DNA of 64,000 nucleotides from Acetobacter lovaniensis (GTDB taxonomy: Bacteria; Pseudomonadota; Alphaproteobacteria; Acetobacterales; Acetobacteraceae): assembly GCF_014207635.1 (NCBI RefSeq), contig NZ_JACHIE010000008.1, positions 62,001-126,000 on the forward strand, given 5' to 3'. Both the position numbers and the translations under genes were made by a program. Shown here in pieces: positions 52,778-60,333 of this stretch (its first letter is position 1; the number at the start of each line of letters is the position of its first letter). The notes below the pieces were generated by a model, which saw only the letters and a list, made by a program, of their open reading frames with translations, did not search any database and had not been told where the DNA came from.

Positions 52778-53104
52778 TCAGGCTGCCCCTGAAGGCAGGC
52801 ATACCCCATGAAATTCGCGATTGGGATGCTCCTGCTGTTCACGGAAGAACTTCAACGCGTCTTCACAGGCCGCTTTGGTATAAAACGACGCTGTCATCAT
52901 GGCATCTTCATTATCCGGACCACGCTGCGCCAGCAGCACCCATAGCGGACGCATGGAGTGTCCATTTTCCGTGCCATTTTTTGCACTGTCCGCACTCACG
53001 TCCGGCTGCGTATCAGCCATGGCGGGAGACACTGCGGCCGCCAGACTGACCATAGCCAGACACACCGACACATAACGCGGCATACGCCTGAAATTGACCT
53101 TCAT
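52778..53104 (-). CDS. Small secreted protein of unknown function
   Basis: A 108-residue protein with a clear signal peptide (basic MKVNFRRMPRYV, hydrophobic core, cleavage after PAMA). The mature part is about 77 residues, with the phrase WVLLAQRGPDNEDAMMTASF and two cysteines (AACEDAL and GVCLPSG) that could form a disulphide. No family is recognised. It stands alone between two terminators or hairpins. Confidence 0.7.
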   Translation of the reverse strand: MKVNFRRMPRYVSVCLAMVSLAAAVSPAMADTQPDVSADSAKNGTENGHSMRPLWVLLAQRGPDNEDAMMTASFYTKAACEDALKFFREQQEHPNREFHGVCLPSGAA

Positions 53105-53301
53105 TCATCAGACTCCCAATATATAATTCCAACAGGAACTTCTTACTCTCCTGATCAAATTATGTGTCCCTTTCCATGTATTCTATCTGGGATACAGAAT
53201 TATCAATACTGCTCCTATCTGATCCGTGTCGCTGACCGCTTTCATACATTGTCAATTTCATCTGCCTTGCTCCACAGGCAAGGCTGCGCCAAATTACAAA
53301 A

Positions 53302-53778
53302 ATGATCCGTATTTTTATCGATTCCGACGCCTGCCCTGTCAAAGACGAAGTGTACCGTGTCGCCACGCGTTATAAACTGCATGTTTTCGTTGTTTCCAAC
53401 CGTATGATTGCAGTACCTGACTCTCCACTCATTGAGCGCATTGTTGTAGATTCCGGCCCCGACGTAGCCGATGACTGGATTGCCGAGCGTGTCCGGAGCC
53501 GGGATATAATCATAACCGCCGACATCCCCTTAGCCGCGCGCTGCGTGGAAAAAGGCGCTTATGTCCTTGAACATAAAGGCAGGTTACTGGACAGTGATTC
53601 CATAGGCATGGCGCTGGCCATGCGAAACCTTATGACCGATCTACGCTCAGCCGGAATGGTCACATCCGGGAGCGCCGCATTTTGTAAAACAGATCGCTCC
53701 CGTTTTCTTTCTGAACTCGATACACTGATCGTCAAAGCCCGCAAACCGCCAATACGTCTGTTACCTCCCAACGGGTAA
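53302..53778 (+). CDS. YaiI/YqxD-family (DUF188) protein
   Basis: A 158-residue protein starting IRIFIDSDACPVKDEVYRVA, the DUF188 hallmark, with IIITADIPLAARCVEKGA and the late KTDRSRFLSELD. The acidic residues suggest a PIN-like nuclease fold, though no activity is established for the family. It carries a hairpin overlapping its stop codon. Confidence 0.92.
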   Translation: MIRIFIDSDACPVKDEVYRVATRYKLHVFVVSNRMIAVPDSPLIERIVVDSGPDVADDWIAERVRSRDIIITADIPLAARCVEKGAYVLEHKGRLLDSDSIGMALAMRNLMTDLRSAGMVTSGSAAFCKTDRSRFLSELDTLIVKARKPPIRLLPPNG

Positions 53779-53783
53779 CAGAC
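53756..53783. terminator. Hairpin overlapping the YaiI-family stop codon
   Basis: GTCTGTTACC and GGTAACAGAC form a perfect 10-bp stem; the stop codon (53776-53778) lies in its right arm. No T-run follows, so terminator function is likely but not certain. Confidence 0.55.
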
Positions 53784-53863
53784 TGGTCATGCTTTACTTA
53801 TCTATGTACAATAATACGACGTAGCTGCGTATGGCAGCTATAAACGTCTTTCTGGTAGAATGC

Positions 53864-54925
53864 TTACTGTGCTTCTGAGGCAAAAATGTTAACGCCCAGC
53901 GCATCGGCAATAAACTGTACAGCAAGTTGCCCGCGTACACTGTTCCCGGCCGCGTCAAGACGGGGCGAATAAACACCAATGGCCAGCCTGCCGGGGACCA
54001 CGGCCACAATACCGCCACCTACCCCACTTTTTCCGGGCAGCCCAACCTTGAACAACCACTCGCCAGACGTATTGTACAGACCCGCCGTAGCCATAACAGC
54101 CAGCACGTGCGCACTTGTAGCCGCATCAACCACAACATGATGGGTGCGTGGGTTGGTCCCTCCATTTGCGAATGTCGCCCCCATGGTTGCGAGATCGACC
54201 GCATCCACATCATAGGAACATTCGCGCGTATAAAGATCAACCGTTTCCGATACATCAGCATATAAATGGTCATAACTTTGCAGTAACATTGCAATAGCCT
54301 GATTATGCTGGTTACTGGCCATTTCAGACCGGTAAACATTATCATTCAGACGCAATGTGTGCCCGGCAAATGCAGAGGCAGTATCAATAACATTCTGCCA
54401 TTTTGCATCCAATGTTTTACCTTCGACCAGACTGGCAGTTGCAATGGCGCCTGCATTAACAAGCGGATTACCTGAAGGCGGGCTACCACCCAGCCTGTCA
54501 TTATTCAGTTCTACCGCCAGAACGGAATTAAACGGCAGACCAGTCGCATTCACGCCGATCTTGTGCAGAATACTCTCGGCTCCCTGCTTGTGCAGAACAT
54601 CCGCAAGCGTAAAAATTTTAGAGACAGATTCCACAGGAAACGGATGCCCTGCATCCCCAATCCGGAATACCCGCCCATCCACGGTTACAACAGCAATGCC
54701 ATAGAGTTTGCTGTCCGCCTTGGCCAGATACGGAATGTAACTGGCATTTTTTCCGTCCATGACAGGCTTATACTTCTCGTAAGCCTCTTCGATCACTTTC
54801 TGGATAGCGGCAGAAGATACCAGCTGTGGCTTGTCCCGCGCAACGGCTTGATCCGCAGACCCCACGGTAAACCCTGCTGTTAATATTAACAGGGCTGATA
54901 TTTTGATAAAAAACTTATTCCGCAT
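53864..54925 (-). CDS. glsA: Glutaminase A with N-terminal signal peptide
   Basis: A 353-residue serine-dependent beta-lactamase-like enzyme that turns glutamine into glutamate and ammonia. FPVESVSKIFTLADVL holds the S-x-x-K catalytic motif, NPLVNAGAIATASL and YTRECSYDVDAVDLA the substrate residues, and GLPGKSGVGGGIVAVVPG the glycine-rich loop. Unlike the common cytosolic form (about 308 residues) it begins with a signal peptide (FFIKISALLILTAGF ... AVARDK), so it should act in the periplasm. The ATG at 54925 has GGAAGA upstream; upstream residues to 54985 are discarded. Monocistronic, with a convergent neighbour. Confidence 0.9.
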   Translation of the reverse strand: MRNKFFIKISALLILTAGFTVGSADQAVARDKPQLVSSAAIQKVIEEAYEKYKPVMDGKNASYIPYLAKADSKLYGIAVVTVDGRVFRIGDAGHPFPVESVSKIFTLADVLHKQGAESILHKIGVNATGLPFNSVLAVELNNDRLGGSPPSGNPLVNAGAIATASLVEGKTLDAKWQNVIDTASAFAGHTLRLNDNVYRSEMASNQHNQAIAMLLQSYDHLYADVSETVDLYTRECSYDVDAVDLATMGATFANGGTNPRTHHVVVDAATSAHVLAVMATAGLYNTSGEWLFKVGLPGKSGVGGGIVAVVPGRLAIGVYSPRLDAAGNSVRGQLAVQFIADALGVNIFASEAQ

Positions 54926-55357
54926 GACATAGATCTTCCGAAAATATTTGTATGATATATTATTACAACACACTTCATGGAACATAAAATCTTACGCTAT
55001 CATTTAAAATAACATACTCCCTTCTCTCTCCGCAGAAATGGACTGGAATTCATAGACAAAACATTTCTTCATCTCGATATTAAGTGATGTTGAAGCATCA
55101 CACATGGTTAGGCCAGTAGATACGCATATGCCGTAGCAGAAATGGAGATTTCAGCTCCTCTCGTTCTCCCGGCTCCAGCGTAAAAAACTGGCCGGAAAAT
55201 TTTTACCTGCCTACGGGGGAAGACCAACAATCCGCCGTATTATGGTCAACAGCAGACATGGCGGAATGGCATGACAGAATGGCGCTTCAGCACGATGATC
55301 GGCTTGCAGGTTGCCGAATGCACGGCTCCAAGCCATGCAGGGCCGGAGCATCGGTCA
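54926..55357. other. AT-rich intergenic region between glsA and the sigma factor gene
   Basis: A divergent spacer expected to hold both promoters. A small dyad GTGATG-6-CATCAC lies at 55084-55101. The open frame from 55271 is in phase with the sigma factor but lacks a good ribosome site. Nothing else is seen. Confidence 0.45.
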
Positions 55358-55942
55358 ATGGCGGGTGAGCGTCGCCGCTATGGCGAGGCATCCGATGACG
55401 ATCTTCTGCGCTGGTCAGGGATGGGAGATCGTGACGCGTTTGACCAGATCGTGCTCAGGCATGGTCCATATGCGCTGCGCACGGCCTGCCGCCTGACGCG
55501 TAATGTCGAAGCCGCAGAGGATCTGGTGCAGGACGCCTTCGTTCGGGCATGGAGCCATGCACGCAATTTCGATGGTTCACGCGCACGGTTTACCACATGG
55601 CTCTACCGGGTCATCGTCAATCTCAGCATTGATCTTACCCGCCGGAAGCAGATGGAGCCCCTACCCGAAGGATTCGACATGGCCGATGACGGACCGTCCG
55701 CTGAAAGCCGTCTGGAAGCAATGCAGGAACGTCTGGCGCTTGTCACAGCACTTCAGGCAGTACCGCCGAGGCAGCGGGCAGCGATGGCGCTGGTATATGA
55801 CGAAGGTCTGTCCGGTGCGGAAGCAGCACGCCGCATGGGGCTTTCAGCCAAGGCGGTGGAACGGTTGCTCGCACGGGGGCGAGCGCTCCTGCGGGAGACG
55901 CTGGGGAGAGACGCTCGCGCGGAAGGAAAACAAAGCTCATGA
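55358..55942 (+). CDS. ECF-type RNA polymerase sigma factor
   Basis: A 194-residue sigma factor. Region 2 is DAFDQIVLRHGPYALRTACR to DLVQDAFVRAWSHARNF and region 4 is ALQAVPPRQRAAMALVYDEG followed by LSGAEAARRMGLSAKAVERL, the helix-turn-helix for the -35 element. ATG at 55358 is preferred because GGAG lies 9 bases upstream; 55271 and 55295 are alternative starts. It is followed by two overlapping genes, a membrane protein and a periplasmic metal-sensor-like protein, a plan like CnrH-CnrY-CnrX. Confidence 0.88.
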   Translation: MAGERRRYGEASDDDLLRWSGMGDRDAFDQIVLRHGPYALRTACRLTRNVEAAEDLVQDAFVRAWSHARNFDGSRARFTTWLYRVIVNLSIDLTRRKQMEPLPEGFDMADDGPSAESRLEAMQERLALVTALQAVPPRQRAAMALVYDEGLSGAEAARRMGLSAKAVERLLARGRALLRETLGRDARAEGKQSS

Positions 55943-56451
55943 TGACGCAGAAAAGATTCCGCTATCTGGCGGAGTGTTACGGCGCGGACTTTTCCCGCTG
56001 GCCTGCGGCTGATCGTGGACCGGCTGAGGCCCTGCTCGCTGGCTCAACCGAAGCACACCTTGTCCTGCACGAGCAGCAGAGGGTGGACACGATCATTGCC
56101 TGTGCGTTTGATGCCCAGAATGCGGAGTTTATCGCACAGACTGCTCATGAAGACACACATGCAGCCCTGATGCGCCTGCGCGCGGGCGTGGCCGGGCGGA
56201 TTGCCGAACAGGGCGGGACAAAAAGTTCATCGCGTGGATGGTGGCGCTTCATGCCCCGTCGGCCAATAGTCTATCCAACCTGGATGATGACAGCAGGCGA
56301 GCTTGTCATCTTCCGTCGCGCCGGATTGGTACTCAGTTGCGCCTTTGTCGTAACAGGTGGTTTATGGCTGGGGTGGATACAGTCATCCGGAGGGGTGAGT
56401 GACATGCTCAACACGCTTCTTGTGATTCCAGTAAGCGGTGGCGAATTATGA
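55939..56451 (+). CDS. Single-pass membrane protein, probable anti-sigma factor
   Basis: A 170-residue protein with a cytoplasmic N-terminal part of about 110 residues, one membrane segment (AGLVLSCAFVVTGGLWLGWI) and a short periplasmic end. YLAECYGADFSRWPAADRGP is an N-terminal sequence common in alphaproteobacterial sigma-linked proteins. Position directly after, and overlapping, the sigma gene by 4 bases suggests that it holds the sigma factor at the membrane. No zinc-binding motif is seen. Confidence 0.75.
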   Translation: MMTQKRFRYLAECYGADFSRWPAADRGPAEALLAGSTEAHLVLHEQQRVDTIIACAFDAQNAEFIAQTAHEDTHAALMRLRAGVAGRIAEQGGTKSSSRGWWRFMPRRPIVYPTWMMTAGELVIFRRAGLVLSCAFVVTGGLWLGWIQSSGGVSDMLNTLLVIPVSGGEL

Positions 56452-56918
56452 TTGTTTACAATGCAAAGGGCCGGACTTACCGATGGCTGCTGGCTGGTTC
56501 TCTTCTGCTGAATCTCTTCCTTGTAGCCAGTGTTAGCGGTCAATATCTACGCCATCATGCAAGGCATATGCCCGTTTTCATGCGCGTTCTGCAGCATGTA
56601 ACATCCCGGCTTGATGCACAGGACGCAAAGACTTTCCGCTCTGTATTGCGTCAGGAAGCACCACATTATGCTCAGGCACAGGAGAACCTCGCACGGGCCC
56701 GTGCGGAAATTGACCGTCAATTACTGGCACCGCAATTCGACCCGGTGGCAACCCGCGCCGCCATGCAACAATGGCAGGCCGCGTGGAATGTCTTTGTCAG
56801 CACATTCAGCGATGCTCTGGTCGAAGCCATGGACCGTCTGTCTCCAGAAGGGCGTCGTGCGCTGGTCAGTGCCACACCACACCAGCGACCTGTCTCTGAT
56901 CCATTTTTAACAAAGTAG
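56448..56918 (+). CDS. Periplasmic heavy-metal sensor-like protein (CnrX/ZraP type)
   Basis: A 156-residue protein with an N-terminal membrane anchor (WLLAGSLLLNLFLVASVSG) and a helical periplasmic domain: VLQHVTSRLDAQDAKTFRSV, then QEAPHYAQAQENLARARAEI, the four-helix Metal_resist plan. Histidines cluster after the anchor (YLRHHARHM), a possible metal site. Overlaps the anti-sigma gene by 4 bases. It likely senses metal or envelope stress and releases the sigma factor. Confidence 0.8.
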   Translation: MIVYNAKGRTYRWLLAGSLLLNLFLVASVSGQYLRHHARHMPVFMRVLQHVTSRLDAQDAKTFRSVLRQEAPHYAQAQENLARARAEIDRQLLAPQFDPVATRAAMQQWQAAWNVFVSTFSDALVEAMDRLSPEGRRALVSATPHQRPVSDPFLTK

Positions 56919-57067
56919 GATACCGCTGAAACGCCTGAACCGGGGGACGCTGATCCGTCATCCGTAGAATATCCGGTCGCCAGTGCGATCAGACGCTCTC
57001 CCCACCTCTGCTGGTTCAGACTTCATGTTTCACAAACACTATGCCACGATTTCTCTGCGGGGAGAGC

Positions 57068-57602
57068 ATGTTTTCTCCGCTCGACGCTCTCACGCTTACG
57101 GCTTGCACGTCGCCCGCTCCCGTCACTCCGAGTTTTATGGTCTTGCCCCGACCCGACGAGACTTTTGCGGCGTTCCAGAAAAATAATGCCGAATGCCGTC
57201 TCTACGCACAGACACAGACGGGCGCAACGCCTTCGCAAAACACGGCATCAAGCGGCCTGAAAAGCGCCGTTCTTGACACTGGCATCGGCAGCGCTTCCGG
57301 CAGCTTTGCTGGGAAGCATAACCTGCAATGCCGGTCACGGAGCAGCAATCGGTGCAGGAAATTGCCTCCTGCTTGGCGCGATCATCGGAGTTGGTCGCGC
57401 CAAGTAGGCCAGCCAGACGCTCCAGCATTGATATGACAGCGCATATGCCCAATGCATGGTCGGCCATGGCGAGCGACTGCCCCTACTCCCGATGGCCTAT
57501 GGCACACCGCCCGTTGTTGCGTATCCTCCCCCTATCTGCGTGTTTCCCATTCGACCTGCGCCATGGATTGCCATGACCCCTGATGATGGATGGTGCATCT
57601 GA
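57068..57602 (+). pseudogene. Broken glycine-zipper lipoprotein gene
   Basis: From the ATG at 57068 a lipobox-like LTACTSPAP begins, then FAAFQKNNAECRLYAQ, the usual opening of glycine-zipper lipoproteins. Near 57310 the frame shifts; in the new frame AGSIT, GHGAAIGAG and LLLGAIIGVGRAK continue the zipper, followed by a TAG, then ASQTLQH, a TGA, then YDSAYAQCMVGHGERL and a proline-rich end stopping at 57602. One frameshift and two in-frame stops make it non-functional. It lies about 150 bp after the metal-sensor gene. Confidence 0.8.
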
Positions 57603-57961
57603 CCCTCCACAAGATAAGGACGCCTTCTATTTGTCGGCTCCCAGAATGTTCAAATTCGTCAGAATGGTGCCGGACGCGAGGATAGCTGAGAACCGCTTAG
57701 GCACCATGCACTCTCACAGCCGTTCACCGGGCCTCCCCCGCATCATCCCGACGGCGATCATCTGGCTCTAACGGTCAAACTTGTGTCAGAACTGCCATGA
57801 AGCAGACAACGCATGTGTTTATGAAAAATACATATGTTTATAATATCTATATCTCTTACCAATCGAGGTATGGGTCAAAAACGGTGGTGGTTTTCGGTTT
57901 CAAGTCAAGATAACTGTCATATCGCCATGAAACTACTGTTCGCCGTTAGACAGCCCCTGCG
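57603..57961. other. Non-coding spacer before the recombinase
   Basis: No convincing gene. A low-GC stretch (about 57810-57860) with CATATGTTTATAATATC lies in the middle, unlike the flanks, which suggests acquired DNA. Confidence 0.45.
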
Positions 57962-57968
57962 TCAAAAA
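57958..57968 (+). repeat. 11-bp direct repeat, left copy, at the recombinase 3' end
   Basis: TGCGTCAAAAA. It covers the recombinase stop codon on the minus strand. An identical copy lies at the gene's start (58543-58553). Confidence 0.6.
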
Positions 57969-58543
57969 GCCAGTTTCTGGTGCACTCGTGGGTATACCAA
58001 ACGCTGGATCGTTGATGCCGACACACCCAACAGATCGGCGATTTGTCGGTTCGATAAGCCTGATTGAGACAGTTCGATGGCATGCGTGCGCTGACGCATT
58101 GACAATTTAGGCCGTCGCCCGAGCTTTATGCCTGCCTCTCTGGCTGCGGCAAGGCCCGCAAGAGTTCGCTCGCGGATGATCTCACGTTCAAATTCAGCGA
58201 ATCCCGCCAATATTGTCAGGAACAACCGGCCGTTTGGCGTATTCGTTTCAATGCCAATGTTGAGAATACGCAGATTAATCCGCCGCTCGTTCAGAATTCT
58301 AATTAACCCCATGACATCAATGGTATCACGGCCTAGCCGGTCGAGTTTGGCGGCAATCAAGTGGTCGCCCTCCTGAAGCCTCTCAAGTAACGACGACATC
58401 CCCGGTCGCATCAGAGCGGGAACACCACCTGAAATTACATCCTGAGTGATCTGATCGTCAGTCAATCCTTCATGACGAAGGACCGTAAGTTGTGCGTCCG
58501 TTGATTGGTGGTCAGTCGATACCCGCGCATAGCCATATCTCAT
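57962..58543 (-). CDS. Serine recombinase/resolvase family protein
   Basis: A 193-residue resolvase/invertase. The catalytic serine is S9 in YARVSTDHQ; LIAAKLDRLGRDTIDVMGLI and GFAEFEREIIRERTLAGLAA are the typical active-site and long-helix sequences, and a C-terminal helix-turn-helix (SNRQIADLLGVSASTIQRL) binds DNA. The length and plan fit Tn3-type resolvases or DNA invertases. No transposase gene is adjacent, so it may be a transposon or plasmid remnant. It is framed by 11-bp direct repeats. Confidence 0.9.
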   Translation of the reverse strand: MRYGYARVSTDHQSTDAQLTVLRHEGLTDDQITQDVISGGVPALMRPGMSSLLERLQEGDHLIAAKLDRLGRDTIDVMGLIRILNERRINLRILNIGIETNTPNGRLFLTILAGFAEFEREIIRERTLAGLAAAREAGIKLGRRPKLSMRQRTHAIELSQSGLSNRQIADLLGVSASTIQRLVYPRVHQKLAF

Positions 58544-58553
58544 GCGTCAAAAA
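58543..58553 (+). repeat. 11-bp direct repeat, right copy, at the recombinase 5' end
   Basis: TGCGTCAAAAA, identical to 57958-57968, starting at the recombinase start codon. Confidence 0.6.
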
Positions 58554-58798
58554 CCCCTTTTTCGGTCCAATGGAACAAGAGCTCGTAAGGGCACAGGTCC
58601 GTAGGATCAAAAACCACCGATTATGAACCGCTGTAGGCAATAATCAAAGAACCGACAACTGTTCTGCACACTACGCATTGATACGGAGGCCTGACATTCA
58701 GTCCATGACCTGACCGTCAGTGAGAGTTGAGCGATTAACAAGTTTTGTCGAAGAATGAATGGGATTGGAAAAACAAAGTGGAACAAGACGAGTGTTGC

Positions 58799-60136
58799 AT
58801 GGCTGACCTTCAGCGCCGACACGATTTCATCGGAATGGATGCGGGGGATTTGCATGCCCTGCGCGCTCTTCGTGTTCCTCTTACCAAGGTTTTGCCAACC
58901 GCTCTCGAAGCTCTTTACGCCCGTATTCGCAAAACGCCTGAAGTCAGCCATTTTTTTACCTCCGAAGCCAAGCTTGATCAGGCCCAACGAGCCCAGATGG
59001 CGCATTGGGAGGCCATCATGGATGCGCGTTTTGATGCTGCCTACGTGGCAAAGGTCCGCAGTATCGGTGAGGTGCATGCCCGGATCGGCCTGACGCCACA
59101 ATGGTATATCGGCGCTTATACGATTATTCTCGACCAGCTTATCCGATCCATCATCGAAGAAGATGGCGCAGGAAGCAGTGGTTTGTTCTCCAGATCGTCC
59201 GGCCGAAAGCGTCTGGCCGAAAGCGTGACCAGTCTGTGCAAGGCCGTTCTTACGGAAATCGACCTCACCGTATCGTTCTATCTGGAAGCCATAGAAGCCG
59301 AACGCGCCAAGCTACGCGCGGAGCAGGAACAGCGCGTAAGGGACGATCATACCATTCTCTCTGCACTCAACGCCGCGCTGTCATCCCTGGCTGACGGGGA
59401 CCTCACCTATCGTGTGACAGAGCCCCTGCCAGAGCACGCGATGTCCTTGAAGCAGCGCTTCAATGCGTCTGCCCAGCAACTCGCGCAGAGCATGAGACGG
59501 ATCGCACAGTCCACCCATGACGTCATGGCAAACGCGGATGGTATCCGCCATGGCGCTGACAGCCTGTCCCAAGCCACGGAGCAACAGGCTGCCGCTCAGG
59601 AAGAAATGTCTGCAGCCGTAACGCAGATTGCTCTTGGCGCATCTGAGACGGCCAGGGAGACGGCCAAGGCCCGCCAAATGGCGGTATCCGCGCAATCTGA
59701 TGCCGAACAGGCCAGCCAGATCGTGGCCGACGCGATCGAAGCGATCAGCCGGATCGAAAAATCCTCTCAGGAGATTTCGAATACCATCAGTGTTATTAAC
59801 AAAATATCCATGCAGACGAATATTCTGTCACTGAATGCAAGCGTTGAAGCCGCGAGAGCAGGTGGTGACGGGCGTGGCTTCGCTGTGGTCGCCAGCGAGG
59901 TTCGTGCGCTCGCAGAGCGTTCGGCAAATGCCGGCAAGGAGATTGCCTCCCTGATCACCAAAGCGGCCGAAGATGTAATGTCGGGCGTGACGCAGGTTCA
60001 CAGAGCGGGAGAAGCCTTGCAGCGCATTACCTCCCAGGTCAGAGACATGAACGCTGTCATCACCACGATCGCCACGGCATCACAGGCACAGTCCGCTGGA
60101 CTGGATGAGGTCAAAATCGCGATCCGCAGCCTGTAA
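58799..60136 (+). CDS. Globin-coupled methyl-accepting chemotaxis protein, truncated by an in-frame stop
   Basis: A 445-residue soluble chemoreceptor. Residues about 1-160 form a protoglobin sensor; the proximal histidine is H93 in GEVHARIGL, followed by [15 protein letters not shown], as in HemAT-like oxygen sensors. A HAMP-like stretch ([10 protein letters not shown]) leads to the signalling coiled coil with the hairpin tip [20 protein letters not shown] and [22 protein letters not shown] at 60134 stops translation; in the same frame 64 more codons (TISEESAAAAYELV-like tail, here NTAISEESAAAAYELV) run to a TAG at 60329-60331. The C-terminal methylation helix is therefore lost. No membrane segment. 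Start at ATG 58799; a TTG at 58745 is possible. Confidence 0.88.
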   Translation: MADLQRRHDFIGMDAGDLHALRALRVPLTKVLPTALEALYARIRKTPEVSHFFTSEAKLDQAQRAQMAHWEAIMDARFDAAYVAKVRSIGEVHARIGLTPQWYIGAYTIILDQLIRSIIEEDGAGSSGLFSRSSGRKRLAESVTSLCKAVLTEIDLTVSFYLEAIEAERAKLRAEQEQRVRDDHTILSALNAALSSLADGDLTYRVTEPLPEHAMSLKQRFNASAQQLAQSMRRIAQSTHDVMANADGIRHGADSLSQATEQQAAAQEEMSAAVTQIALGASETARETAKARQMAVSAQSDAEQASQIVADAIEAISRIEKSSQEISNTISVINKISMQTNILSLNASVEAARAGGDGRGFAVVASEVRALAERSANAGKEIASLITKAAEDVMSGVTQVHRAGEALQRITSQVRDMNAVITTIATASQAQSAGLDEVKIAIRSL

Positions 60137-60333
60137 CAGACCACGCTGAAGAACACGGCCATCTCCGAGGAAAGTGCCGCAGCCGCATACGAGCTGGTCA
60201 CAATAGCTGACGAACTGGCGCAGTCGGTTGCATCGTTCAAGACCCAAGCTGGATCTACAGGCAGCATTGCCAAAAAAACAAACAATCAATTACGGCTGGT
60301 CAGTACAAACGACTCTAATCGTCAGGTGTAGGC

